A DNA stretch of 64,000 nucleotides from Melanocharis versteri (lineage: Eukaryota > Chordata > Aves > Passeriformes > Melanocharitidae), in NCBI GenBank assembly GCA_013397845.1, contig VZTG01005254.1, positions 62,001 to 126,000 on the forward strand, read 5' to 3'. A model generated the notes under the pieces. It was not told where the DNA came from and searched no databases. It saw only the letters and a program-made list of their open reading frames with translations. The position numbers and the translations under genes are program-made. Of the stretch, positions 44,693-57,790 are shown piece after piece. Numbering within the stretch: the first letter of the stretch is position 1; every line of letters begins with the position of its first letter.

Positions 44693-47600
44693 CCCTCCCC
44701 TACACACCAGTATTACTGCCCTAGATGAGACCTCACCATAACAAAAGTAAACCACAAAACTGCCACTCGCCCGAAAACTTCCCATCAATAAGCACAAACT
44801 GTGACTTGTACAGCCTAATCACTTGGCATTAAATTTCATTTTTATGCATTAACAAGAGTGCAAGTTTTAAACCTTGCCTCAACTTGGGAAGTTGCCCCTG
44901 CAATAAGCTGATTCAGTGGAGGGTCTCTCCCCTTGTGCAAGCAAAGAGCTTGACCTGGCAAGTAAAAATGAGTACCAGGCTTTGTGTGCAGGAACAAGTT
45001 GTTACGGTTCATTTTACAACCCTGAAGGAGGCACAGGATGTCTAAGGAAAACATGCTGTAGGGCTGAATGAATGGGACATCAATTTCCTTGACAGAGATG
45101 TCCTGCCTGGCTGCTTTGCTCTTCTTGTATTTTTGATACACAGTTTGGTGCCTTCATTCTGTGATAGTGGGACCTCTGCCAGGCGTTGCTACAGGCATTC
45201 ATAGTGAATGGCTTCAAGTGTGAAATCAACCCAGTTTTCTCTCTTTACAGACTAGGGAACTCTCTTTGTGATCCAAATAAACCTTGAAGAAGGCTTCAAG
45301 CCAACTTCGTCACTGTTTGCTCTTACGTAACGGGACTAGGAACACTCAGTACCCAGAGGTAACAACAATTCTCCTGTATACCTAAAAAACTACATTTACT
45401 TTGAACTTATCAGCAGCAAAAGCCTGTCATCTTTGGACATCATCCACTAGCACTGCCCAAGACAACTTATCTGTTATTTTTGGGTGCCAACAACAATGGA
45501 CTTGATATTGTCTGCATTTATCAGAACGGATTTGTTACCCAAGATGCAGATAATAAAAAACAATTCCTTGCCTCATGGGTCCAAATATTTTTCTTCTGAA
45601 CTGAAGTGACTTTTTATATTATACTCACACATGAAATTCATGGCTTTAGGAATTCAAAGCAATTTATTCTTCAGGGCACAGATGAGCACAGCTGAAACCT
45701 GTCCACAGGGATCAGCTTCCACCTTTGCTTGTGGTTAGAGCAAATGACGCAGAAGCCCCAGTCCCTCTTGTCTCCACACTGATGCTCTCTCAGAGGGCAC
45801 CACAACCTAAACAGCTGTGTCACCCTTGGCACCAGAATCCCAACCAGTCTGCAGCAGGAGCACCTGAAGATTTCCAGCTCGAGCACTGAGGGACTGAGGT
45901 CCTGCAGGAGCGGAGCCTGCGAGGGTCAGCCCCAGCCCAGACAGTGCTGAGGGACCCCCGGAGCCAAATCCTCTCCAGTGCCCACCACAGTCATCCTGAC
46001 CACTACAGCCTTAGCCCAAATCCTGCCTGGTGTTCACTGCTAAAAAATATAGGAGGAAAAGGATTCCCAGCCATCTTGTGGAGTTATCACTGGAGAGTTC
46101 TCTCCCCAGAGAAGCAGGGGAGCAGAGGAGGCTCTGACACCCAGGCAGAGGGAGGTGGGCAGAAATGGGCTCAGGGACCTGAGGGGAGGCTTCCTGATTT
46201 AAGCATCTGACTTTGGGGTCGTTGGAAACACACAGAGCAAACAAGATTTCCCATCAGGGAGCTCTGGTCCAGGACCCAGCGGAGTGGGGTGGGTGCCTGC
46301 ACACGGTGCTCCAAAGCACCTCACAGGATGCTTGGCAGAGCCTGTGGCAGACTGAATGCCCTGCAGAGAGGCAGCCTTCATTTCAGACAACAGAGAGCAG
46401 TCATTTGCCAGGTATTGTGATTGCTCTTAAATTGCTGGTTTGTTTTTTATCCTCAGTGGCTTACAACGATCTGATGGGCGTCTGTAAGCAGCTGCCACCC
46501 TGAGCCAGCACAGGCACTGCAGGGAGACCCTCGAGCCCAGGCTGCTCTGGGCAAGCTGTGCAGCCAGGCTCTGCTGCTGGAGCTGCTAACGAATTTAGAA
46601 CTGCTCCAGAGCAGGCACAGAGGGGGGACTGTAACAGGCACTCACCGCTGGGTTACGCACACACAGCCCAAGCTGCTGGGTGACACTCAAGCACAAGTCC
46701 CAGAATGTTTAACCTGCATAAAGGGCTTTAAGTTTAAAATGAAATGAAATAAAAACAGCATTTAACTGCGCATACAGCTTGCTACCACCTCTGGTGGCCA
46801 AGCCAAAAGTATTAGGTAGAGTTAACTTTGGCTGACACCGCAGCATTTACTGTTTAATTTCCTGATACTTAAAAAATAATTTTTTAAAAATATCTGTATC
46901 TTGAATATATCTGTGTTGGTGGGAACAGCTTCTCATTTTCTTTAACAACAGCTGTGTTTTTGAGTTCACATTTCACAGATTTTTTTCCTCCTAAACTCAA
47001 CTCCATTCAGCAGCACCCACAGTATCTTGGCACAGGCCTCCCTCCCTTGGACAAATATGTCACCAGACATTTCTGGCAGGCTGTCCTCTTACAGATAACC
47101 AGCATGCCGAGCTAAGAATAGGATTAGCTGCTTCTCTAGCTACTTTGTCCAGGTGCCTGCAGAAGATCACTTGGTGTGGCTGTTCAGCTTCTCAGAGGGG
47201 TAATGCAGGACTGGGCCATATCTACAGCAAATTATTAGGAAGCCTGTGGAAGCATGTGTGGGTGCTTGGGTCAAACACATCAAAAATCAGTGCTAAGCAT
47301 CAGATTTCAGCTGTCCAGTGATCCCTGGCTAGCAACAAAAAAAGCCTTTCCCAAATATTTTATCATGGGACAGTCAAAGCATTACGCCTTCCTCAGTCAT
47401 GTGGCTCTAGTTACTGTCACAGAAAAAAATCCAGATTACAGAGACCAGTAGTACGGGCCAAGATGTGATTCTGGTTTAGGCACAATTGCCTACAATTCTT
47501 AAGTGCCTAATATAATATACAAACAGTCCAAATTATGTATGTAATTAAAAAGTAAAGTAACGCAGGCAAACAAGTTTAGCCTTCACTGGAGAGCCAGATG

Positions 47601-48160
47601 TAGTGCAGGTGTGCTCAAAGGATTGCTGGGCAGTATTTATCATAAAACAGTTACAAGAGGTCCTAAAACTTTCTGGCCTTTTGCAGCATTCTGCAAGACA
47701 TCACTTCTTTTTTTTTTTTTTTTTTAATTGTGAATGTATCAAGTGGCAGACAATAAAAGATAATATACCCTGAAGAGACTCCTGTGGGGAAATAAGGAGA
47801 GAGGGGTTTTGTATGGGAATTGAGTGCTACAAATGGCACAAAGCAAGGAAGGTGGTCATGTACATGTCAGACTGTATCATCAGGCAAAGATGGGGTGATG
47901 GCACTGGCAGGAGAGCTTGTGGACCTTGAGATAAAAATGTAAGAACCAGAGTTTATCACAGGAAGGCCAGCTGAGAGCCTCAAGAAAGGCTGCAACAAAG
48001 GCAGAGGGATCACAGCCAGGAAGAAACTGTTGGCATCTCCTGCACAAATTCTGAGTGGTTTCAGCCGTTAGTGCAAGGGACTAATTCTCTGGAACCGTCA
48101 CTCAGCTGACTGCATAATCCTGTATGTAAGAACAACGTGTGTCATACAAAGACAGGATGG
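44693..48160. other. Gene-free unique sequence
   Basis: No exon, RNA or transposon is supported over 3.5 kb. An 18-base T run lies at 47708-47725. A MIR-like word (ACAGCTGTGTCACCCTTGGC) near 45810 is too short to call. Frames are at most 99 codons. Confidence 0.55.
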
Positions 48161-48850
48161 AAACGCAGCTATTCAGCGATTACCCATTTTGATCCTTTTC
48201 TGTAACTTCGCTTCCTCTGACTGCTTCGAAAGAGATCCGCAGCCTCTTTGCCAACGCGCAGCGGCGAAACTGGAGAAAATAACTCCAGTTAAAATATCCA
48301 CTTTGTCAAGTGGAGGCTTCCTCCCTCTGTGTGCGTGTGAGGACGTAGTTCCCCTCCCATTGTGTGCCGGGGACACGGATTGTCCCCCTGAACAGTGCCT
48401 GGCCAGTCTCTGATTAGGCTCAGCCACCTTATCAGCTTGCCAAGCACGCACAACTCAGATCTCATCACCAGCCTACGTCCTCTTCTTATCCCCGCTCCAG
48501 CATTTCCCTGATGTTTTTTCTTACGTGACTGCCCGCTGCACTTGAGGGCCACAGTTTTGGTGGGGACAGGAGCCCCGTGAGGAGGGAAAACAAAGTGAGA
48601 GCTCCGTGCAGCCTGGCCCAGCTGCTGGCCAGATAAGGCTCCCTGAGCGTGCGGGGACCGACGCACCCACGATTGCCCCCGAGGTGCCACGATCTGCTGT
48701 GGCCAGCGGGGCTCCCCTGGCTGCTGCTGGGCTGCTCCTGGACTCACGATAAAGATGTGGCAACAGCTGTTTCCACACACACAAAGGAGCCAAGGGCCGT
48801 GATAAGAGACTGAAACTCTCCGCACCAAAAGGGAGGCAGAAAGCTCGAGG
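48160..48850. promoter_or_regulatory. CpG-rich patch with adjacent inverted repeats
   Basis: About 32 CpGs in about 690 bases at a little over 50% G+C give an observed/expected ratio near 0.64, borderline for a CpG island. AACTGGAG (48268-48275) faces CTCCAGTT (48283-48290) around AAAATAA. Seven bases later CCACTT (48298-48303) faces AAGTGG (48308-48313) around TGTC; CAAGTG words are NKX2-type sites. The longest open frame of the window (48289-48876 minus, 195 codons) lies here but is best explained by scarcity of stops in GC-rich DNA. A promoter or enhancer role is inferred, and no start signal was found. Confidence 0.35.
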
Positions 48851-51800
48851 GGGCACCACTTCAGATGGCCAAACACACACAGTTAAATAACTCTTTTCAG
48901 CAGGTAGGAGGAAGGGATAGAGAAGTGACCTTTTCCATTAAGAATTACATATTTGTTTTGTTTCCCTACAAGCCGATTTTTCTGGCATCGTGACATGTAA
49001 AACATTTTGAACTTTCTAAGGAAACTGTTATTAAAGCACTGAACATTACTGCGAGGGTGCGTTTGAAAAACAGAACAATTAGGCATTTCAAAGTTTATCT
49101 AACTTAGTCACTGGTACCTTTCAAATTTGTCACCATGAAACACAAACAGTTGGCGGGGGGGAGTTAAATTATTCCTGTATATGCTACCTATGACTATAGG
49201 AAGAACAAACCCATTGAAAATGTATCTTTGTCCATAAGCCACCCTCCACCTTCCTGCTGCACTCTACTAGTGCACATACTGGAAAAGGAAGGTTTTCTGA
49301 GACAAAAGTGGGGGTGTTTTAAGCCTCAAGAGCCCTTAGGGACTGAGTGAGAGCAGCTCTGTGGAGCTGAGGGTCCAGCAGCCCCAGGTATGCACACAGA
49401 GCCACAAGGCTGGCAAAGTGAGAGCAGAACCTGAGTCTCCAGGGGAATTATGGGGTGTTATGTTCTTTACTTTCATTATAATTCACCGTTCCAGCTCAGC
49501 TTCTACCAAGCTCCCCAGAAAAATTTTGCAGAGCCACTGCCAGTGGTTAAGGCTCTCCAAAAATTCAGGCAGACAGAAGAGGAAATTCCATGCAACGTGC
49601 AGAAAGTCTGAATGAGGGGTTTCTGCTAGATAACAGGAGAGATGGGGCTGAGCTTGGGCTAGCACTTCCCTAACCAATTGTGTGAACTTCTCAGAGGCGT
49701 TCAGAGAGGAGGTTTAAAGTGTTCAGAGGTTTTCTATTGATGTCAAGGGACTGCCTGAACAGAAAAGTAATTGTTAGAAAAGCACAGAATTCAATAGGAA
49801 ATGTGTTTCACTAAAGGAGAAAACTATGTACTTCTGAGCTGCTCTATGAGAACAGTAATGGGGAATTCATTAGCTTGCTCCTACTGGGAGGGTTTTGAAG
49901 GGCAGGACCCTGCCATGTTTCATGAAGTCTATGTAAGTGAATCCAACCTCTCTTATTTGAAGCCAGATCCCCTTTCCCCCTTTTAAAATAAAATGCAGAA
50001 GGTCTGTTCGAATTTTATTCAAAGTCCTGAAGAGCACAGAGGACCATGGTGCAGACCCTACTATTCCTGGAACGTGAAGCATCTCTGACCAGAAATGTTA
50101 GGGAGGCCTAGAAATAACTGCCATGACTTCACTACATTGCTGCTGAGCTTCTCAAAACAATGATCTTGAGAGGAACTGTAGGTGAAGAAAGGACAGAGGA
50201 CATGATGGCATTTTGCTCAGAGAAGCAGGAGACGACAGGACAGACGTGACAGACCTGGTGTGCAGCCAGGTCTGCAAGCGGGGCTATTTTGGCTTGAGAA
50301 AGAGCGAGGTGCAGGGGCAACAGCACGGTGTGAACAGCACTGCTCGGAGCTGCCAAGCCTCTTGCACAGCACTACTTCTAGGAACTGAGGGAAGAAGTTA
50401 AAATGGGGGCAGATAACAGTAAAAGAAGCTGGGACGTGGCTGTTGTCTTAGGGGTGAATGTCATTAAACACAGCCGGAGGCTTCATGGCTGTTGTGAGGA
50501 AGAGGAGCTTTGATTCTGGAAGTAGGGGTCGTTGCTGGAAGCAGCAAATAATGTGGCTACAGAAATCCAGGAAAAGGATCCCATCTCCTAATAGGTTTAA
50601 ACAAACACATAGAGCAAAAAAAAAAACAACCAAAAAACCCAAGAAACCCAGGAAGACTTTGTACCACGTATAGAACCACAGAGGGCTTTAGAGCCTAACA
50701 CCCAAACTGGGAATCCAAGTAACAAGGATTTCCAAAGAATCCCATTGCTTTCATTCCCTTTCAATGCTAAAAGTCTTTTCCATACAGGAAAAGGATCTAT
50801 TTATGTTTCATTAGTGCCAGTTTTGTGTATACCAATAGACTGTGTGTATATAGGAGAGAGGGGAGTGTGCTATGCAGCTGTGAGCTTTCTTGGCTAATTA
50901 CTTGTTTTCTCTTTCCGAGCAAAATAAATACAACAACAAAATTCAACAGGGCATACCAGCACATCTATTAAGGCTGTGCATTTTCTATCAGATTCCACTG
51001 GTATTTGTTCTAGGCTGAGGAACCCAGTCTATGGTATCATTCATAAACAGGAGCTGCACAAACACATTTACTAAACCAAATAAAATGATACCCTGACTTG
51101 ACATGAAGCGATGCAAGGCAGTGATGCCAAAATGCCAGTTACACTGATGTTAAAGTATTTAAGAAAGAATTGCCTCTGCAGCATCAGCAGCATCAAAACA
51201 TTTTGTCCTAAGCCTGGGAGCCTGTTCCTTACATATACACTCCATCCCCCAAGTTGAAAGGTTTTATAGGACACCACAGACTGAGCTGGGTTACTCACTT
51301 TTCGAAAAAAAAAAAATAGTTTATTTCAGCATCAGTTTTGGTAATGAGAAATGTTGTGTGTTCCGAGAATGCTTTTGGAGTTCCAAACTCCTAAAATGCA
51401 TTAAAACTGTGATTTTAAAACAGAAACATTGCAATACTTAATACCCTCAAGCTTAACAACACCCTGGGCAGCAGCTGAATTATGAAGTTTTACAAGAAGA
51501 AACAAACGAAAGTTTTCATAAATGATTTGCAAACACCAGCCTTCTAAATCACAGTCTGTAGCATGGTGTACTTGCACTAAGTAATAACAGATATTTCAGG
51601 TCCCAGGCTGCCAACTGGCAAAACCTACTGCTGTTCATATACTTTGGAAACAGGTCCCAGACTAGACCTTAAAGCAGACTGACTTGGGGATGATTGCCCA
51701 ATGATACAAAGATTTAAGAAGAATTTTTGAAATTCTTACAGGTTTTGCCTCTAAGTCATCTTTCAGAGGTGGCTCTGAAGCCAGATGTGTTCTACTTTGA

Positions 51801-52840
51801 AGCAAGATGAACTACTCACATGTATACATTTCCCCACACATAAGGGTTTGGGGAATAAAGTCATATTCAGGGGTGAAAATCAAATATCTTTAATAACCTG
51901 TCCATACATCAGTCATTTTCCTTTGCAGGAAAGAACATTGTCCCTAAGTGTTTAAAGTAAGTTATAAATCAGAAAACAGAAATGGAAATGTTTTCCATAT
52001 GCTTAATTTTACACTGTAATTATTCATTAACAAAGTCTACAGCTACATGTTGTTACACTTATGGGAGTTCAAACACTATTCTTACTATTTAAAATACATT
52101 ATTCAGTTTGCTGCTAAGTGCAGACATTTATTAGCTCCATATTTCACTGGCAGCAATTATTGCTGGGAGCCATTCACTCACAACCTCTGCAGATCACAGG
52201 GAGGCACCTGTGGGGATGTCAAGCTTAGCCAAGCCCTAACTGCTAAACTGCCTGAAAACCTTCACTCCCTCTAAAAGAGCAGGCTGCAGATAAAACTTGC
52301 TATCACCACTATTTTTTTTGATGCCTGCTGGCATCTGACACAGCCTCAGGGAAGGCAGTGTGGCAGTGACGCTCAAGTGGCACCAAGCTGCAGCTGATTT
52401 AGCCAGAGGGAGCCCCACTCACTGCTGTGAGCACTGGCACAATCCACCTGACACTGCTGAACCTCCCTGGCAGGGAACACGTGGAGTCTGGAGTTTTATC
52501 ATTTGGGAACAAAGGCCCCGGGATTTTCTCTTCCTTCTTTCTACTCCTCCCCCCAAGAAGCTGTGGGCTCCCACATAACACTTATTTCTTCAGTGCTTTC
52601 TGGAGCAGTTCTTTTGTTTTTATTGTGAATGACTTGGTTGATGCAAACCAAGATTTGAATCCCGCTGTCAGATGGGGTGGGCAGCATGTTCTGCCTCAAT
52701 TCCCTTGTGAGTTCAATAGGTAGCCACAGTACAGCAGGAGCTCTTGTTTTCCACTGTATTTTATTGCACTTGTACTTTGGAAAATCTCAGATCTTAATCT
52801 GCTTGGGTAAATTGTTTGGAGGAAACCAGCAGCCCTACAA
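48851..52840. other. Gene-free unique sequence
   Basis: No exon, RNA or transposon is supported. The word ATAGAACCACAGAG at about 50671 resembles a CR1 end, but the sequence after it does not continue as CR1. A 12-base A run lies at 51305-51316. The stretch 51300-52130 is AT-rich. Confidence 0.55.
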
Positions 52841-52849
52841 CTGACACCC

Positions 52850-52960
52850 TTTTCTTCCTCGCGGCAGCTATGGCGAAATGCTTTCCCAGCTGCAGAATTA
52901 TTTGCAATTTCAAATTCTTAGCTGCAAGAATTTAAAGCTGCGTGAGAGGACAACTTTCTC
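52850..52960. promoter_or_regulatory. Candidate element with a perfect 8-bp inverted repeat
   Basis: AAATTCTT (52912-52919) and AAGAATTT (52926-52933) are exact reverse complements around AGCTGC. The word AGCTGCAGAATT (52888-52899) is echoed as AGCTGCAAGAATT (52920-52932). The stretch is repeat-free and starts with CpG words (CTCGCGGCAG). An 8-bp hairpin of this kind is expected several times in 64 kb, so evidence of function is slight. Confidence 0.2.
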
Positions 52961-55900
52961 CACTGGTTATAGCCCAGAGGTGAGGTGAAATAACTTGAGT
53001 GAACCTCATGGGCTGCAAACGGCTGCTACACTGGGGAGCTGAGATTTGTGAGTGCAGTGACCAAAAGTCTCCAGGAGCCTCCTCCTGCTGCTTTCTCTTG
53101 CTCAGAGGCTCTGTGGGACCACAGGCAAGGGGCTGCTCCTCACCCTGCACTCTCCCACCTGGGCCCATGGACGAGTTAAGCTTTGTGCTGCTCAGGGAAG
53201 AGGCTGCATCTTCTTTCCCTGCACTTGCCAATACTGAGCAGCTCTAAAGGACTCTGCATCTGCAGTGCTACTATCATCAGAGGTAAACACTGAATATTTT
53301 TAAAGTTCATAAAGAGGACAGGAAACACTAATGGTCACTTCTGTGAAATTACTGAGCTGTTGACATAGCCTCTAGCAGCCAGCTTGGTGAGGAAAGGTTA
53401 AGAGCCTACATAAGGCTTTCCATACCTATATGCTTTTAACTGTTGCTGAATTCAATATAAGTGAGCTTACTGTAAGCTTATAAACTTTGCAGGAGTAATG
53501 CTATCACCTTTAAGGTATGCACATATTCCCTTTCACATGTCAGCACAGAGCTGCCCAAAACTGAGAAAGTAAGCCAGGGTTTTCAAAAGCTTTCAGAAAA
53601 CTACCAAGAATTTCATTAAGCCATTCCTATAAAGAAAAATTACAAATTTTGGTGGTCAAACACGGGTACTTAAGAAAATGTGAGGTATGCTTGGTTTCAG
53701 TGTCTCGGGAAGAACACGATACGCAGTCATCGACAAAAAGTGTCACAAAGAAGCAGAAAGAGTTCACCTGGTTTAACTAATTTTGAGAAGAAAGACCAAC
53801 CTGGACATAGTCCTGAGGTTTCCAATAAGCCAAAGTCTACAGTGACTTCAAAGGGAAAGTTCCCTGGGTATCAGCTCTTGGAATGTTCCTTGATCTGCTT
53901 TGACATCACTGTGGCATTAATCATGACTCCTCCATAAGATAATTAATGATGACATGCATTTTTTAAAATTTGCTTACGTGGCACAGCTGATTAAAGAACC
54001 AGGCTGAAAAATTAGTCCTAACAATTAAATAGTGGATCACTCCTGAATAATTAGTGTAAGCTCCTGTAGAATACACTGATCCATGTATTACAAATTACTA
54101 CAAAACAAATAAAATATGCTGATTTATACACAGAAAATCAAAACCACATGCTGCTCCACAGCAGAAGGGAACGTCATTGCATAGCCTGTTTTCCATGTAA
54201 CAGAGACACCTGCATTAATATTCCTTTATTAGATCCTTAAGTTCAGCTGCTTCACAGAACACAGGTCGGTTGCAGAAGAGATTTTGACCATGAAAGATTA
54301 AACAGTTGACTCAGATGCACCAAGTTAACTGGGGGTAGAGACCATTCTCTTGTTCTTCAGACTCATCTATCACAACTTAAAAGGGGGAAAAAAAAATCTT
54401 CTATGCCAGTGCTGGGATACACAACTGTGAATGGTGCTTGGTGGCCTGCTCCACTCCCGTTTCAGTCTCCTGAGTCCTTTCCTCTTTCCAGGCGCAGGAT
54501 TTACTCACAGTTAGAAAAATTGCTCACTTTCTAACTGATCCCAGAGCCCTCTTAAACAGCTGTGAGTCCCTGATATGTCTCCCAGGCCTGGAAGTTTTGT
54601 GCTCCCCGGGGCTGGATGAAGGGGCCATACCCTGAGCCCTGTCCCCCTGCCCCTTCCCAGGCGGGCAGGGAAGGGGGCTGAGCCCCACGGCACTGCACAG
54701 CTGGGATGCAGCAGAGGGAAAGTAATTCCCACCACTCAAAGGCCAGCCACAGCATCCTCTAGGGGAGCTTTACCCAAAAAGTGCTGTTATGTCTTCACGA
54801 AAAACGTGTACAGTAGACAGGCACGTAGACAGCCTGTCCACAGACAGGAACATTTACAAATGACAGCGTGTTCACCACCACAGGTCACATCCCATCACTT
54901 CTCACCACATTGTAGTGGTTGGTATGTGGGTTACCCTGGCCAGAAAAAGAGCTGCTTGTCAAATAACACTCCCTCACTGCTAAAAACAGGGCAGAGTCTG
55001 AGCACAAATTACCCTTAGTCTGTGCCAGTTGTTACAGATTGACATGAAAGCCCAAGCATTTGGTTATGTTTTAAATATCCAGATACCAGTCTGGTCAACA
55101 GGACTGATTCTTCCTAAAGGCAGGGTACTGTATAGACATGAATTGCTGGATTGTTGTTTTTAGTCTAAAAATAGAGGTTTAGGACTCTGCAAGAATGGTA
55201 AAAACAGTAAATCACAAAGGTGAGGAGAAAATTTTAAAAACCCTACAGAATTCGCAGAGTTCAGTAAATAGTATTTGTGATCTCTGTGCTCACCCCATTG
55301 ATATAAAGTGATTACTAATATTCCTGCATAAGCAGTAAGCTGAGCCTTTGGCTTATTTCTCAAAAGTTAAAGGAACTGGCACCCAAATACGCTTTCTTGT
55401 GCTTTTTAGCTTAGAAGAAAAAAAAAAAAGACACTTGTGGCCAGTGGGTACAATGGGAAATTATGGTGACTTTGCCGTGTTCCATTAAATAAAAAATTAA
55501 TACTATTGAGCTTGAATTGAGCCTTTGCCTCCTGCCCAAATTTTGAGGCTTCCTTCTTTTGAAAGAAAACAAATATACACTTCATGTAGAAGATCAATAC
55601 AGTGGAACAAGACAGGAGCTGTTGGAAAGATCAACACAAAGCTGTGTCAAGCTGAAGAAAGCCTCTCTCTCATACTGAAAAGAATGAATAAAAATTACAA
55701 GACCTGAGGTTATGGAAGAGAAGGGGGAAGAGATTCCCCTTCCCTCAAATCAAATGTGAACTACAGCATCAAACTAATCAAAACTGGGGGGAGGAGGGAA
55801 TTAGTGCCTCACACGAAGGAGTACTTTCTAGATGGCTAAATCCTGAAATAAGTAGGTAGAAAAGTAGGGGCATGTCAGCTGTGGCTCCTTTTGTACTGTT

Positions 55901-57599
55901 ATTACTGTCTGCAGCAAGTGTATCAAGCAGGATTTGTGGTGTGGGTGATGGCTTAAGAGGAAAGAGATTAATATTTTATACAGCAGAAGTACCATGAAGC
56001 TGTTCCAAAGTATGGACAAAGCATGCAAACAAAAATGCAACTGTGGCCACTGTCAGAATCTATTTAAAAATCTATTTAAGAGCTGAATTTGTACCCACTG
56101 AATAGTGTCAGGGAAAGCAGTGGCATTATTCTCAGACTTAGACAAAGAGTATAAGATTCTAGTCGTAAAATTAATAGCTGTGTTTACAAGGTCTTTAAGA
56201 TGCTGCCTATTTTTACTCAGTGAATCATTGCCCTTCTTTACAAAGTATATTTCATTAATCTTAGCAAAGCACTCAAATCTCAGTGGAGTTGCTCTGCTTA
56301 CATACCAAATCTGACGTTCTAAGTCTAAACTATTTGTCACAGTATTCAACTTTAATAAAATCTGTATTTATTGGAAGATACCGTTTCCTCACATTCTCTT
56401 AAATCAAAACAACTGATTCCTGTCAAGCTATTTCTCTCCCTGTCCCCCTCCCTAGAGGAAAACAGTAAGAATTACAAAAAGCAAAATTCACTCCTGTGCA
56501 AAATTTTGCAATCCTAAAACTTAGCTTTACCCTCCAGCTGAACATCATCTACTAAGATCAAAGGAAACTTCATCTGCAATGAGATATTAGAGGAGTTAAT
56601 ACATCACTTTTGTGTTTTTTTAAACACAGTCATTGTGATTTGCAATCAGTCCAGATGAAAAGATAACAGTAATAGTGCATATCTATGTTAGCAAAGCATC
56701 TGCAAATCTCATCACCTTTTTAATGAAACAAGCAAAACCTCTTTAAAAAACAGTCTTCCCACAATTATCTGCTGGAATTAGGCATCAGGCCCTCTAACTA
56801 CTTACACAAAATGTGATTTTTTTTTTTTTTCACATAAGAAGGCAAGAGCCAGGAATGTGAAGAATTTACTTTCACTGATGAGCAACTGCTCAAATTGCCT
56901 CTGTCAACAAATTGTTCACCTTATGGGACTATTCACGTCTGAAACTTATTACCTGCTTCAGTGTTCATACAATGGCATCTTCAGCTGGCACCTGCACTGG
57001 CAGATTCACACAGACAGCATTTCTACATTCCCCCTTTCAAGATGTGATGCTGCATCCCAAGATCTGAGCGATAACCAGAGCACAGAGATGAACAAAGGGC
57101 AGAGGTCAAAGCTTTGCTGCCTGCCCTCCTTGGTATCTGGCCTTAGAAACGTGCCAGACTTCCCACATTTACCTCTTCCCTGCACAGAATGCACATTTTA
57201 ACAGAGGTTAACATCCAGTAGTTAATTCCCTATTTTAATTTCTTCTCAGCTCATTGTATCTAAAAGCTGAAATACATATTTTTTTTAAAATCATGAAGTA
57301 TTTTTTAAAATTTAGGCTGGGGACTCTGAACAAAAGCATGCTCTGTCCTCACCTTGTAAAATATTTCTGGGCTTCTAAACAAGCTTCATGCCTTGACACA
57401 GCTGTTAAACGTTTGCTTAAAAATATATTCCAACAATCCCTTTGAAAAAGATTTGTAACATATAGACTTGAGCTTCATCTTGGAAGCGTCATTTACACAG
57501 CACACCCATAAGTTTTCAAAAGTTGCCTTCTACTTATTTCACTCTTTGCAATTACCAGTTTGTTTATATCAACCACCACACGAAGGTCTTGGAGAGGTC
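52961..57599. other. Gene-free unique sequence
   Basis: No exon, RNA or transposon is supported over 4.6 kb. The stretch 53935-54130 is rich in TAAT and AATTA homeodomain-type words and might be another regulatory element. The directly repeated word ATCTATTTAA occurs twice near 56059-56080. A runs lie at 55418-55429 and T runs at 56818-56830. Confidence 0.55.
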
Positions 57600-57790
57600 A
57601 CCCAATAAATAATAAATTTCCCTATCTGCTTTCCCAACTATGCTCACGGAGCCAGAGTTTACTTCCTTCACTTGCCTCCATGAATAATCCCAGTGTCGTG
57701 GTATTATTCAAGCCATAAGCTGCTAATAAGCAAGGATAAATTATTAGCAACCTGAAATGCTGGCAAGGTTAAACATTAACATGTTGTGCA
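57600..57790. promoter_or_regulatory. Candidate conserved non-coding element with two neighbouring hairpins
   Basis: TGAATAAT (57681-57688) faces ATTATTCA (57703-57710). Inside, CCA (57690-57692) can pair with TGG (57699-57701) after one mismatch, giving 11 pairs. Ten bases later TGCTAATAA (57721-57729) faces TTATTAGCA (57741-57749) with an 11-base spacer. Both arms of the second carry the TAAT/ATTA homeodomain core (CTAAT/ATTAG). The patch is repeat-free. Mirrored homeodomain sites or a structured RNA would both fit. The enhancer reading is the simpler and is an inference. Confidence 0.3.

Noticed and set aside
48289..48876. Longest open frame (195 codons, minus strand)
   Set aside because: It overlaps a 119-codon frame in another phase, lies in a stop-poor CpG-rich patch, is Ser/Pro/Gly/His-rich, lacks splice or start context, and resembles no protein I know.
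50671..50690. CR1-like word ATAGAACCACAGAG
   Set aside because: The following bases do not continue as a CR1 tail in either orientation.
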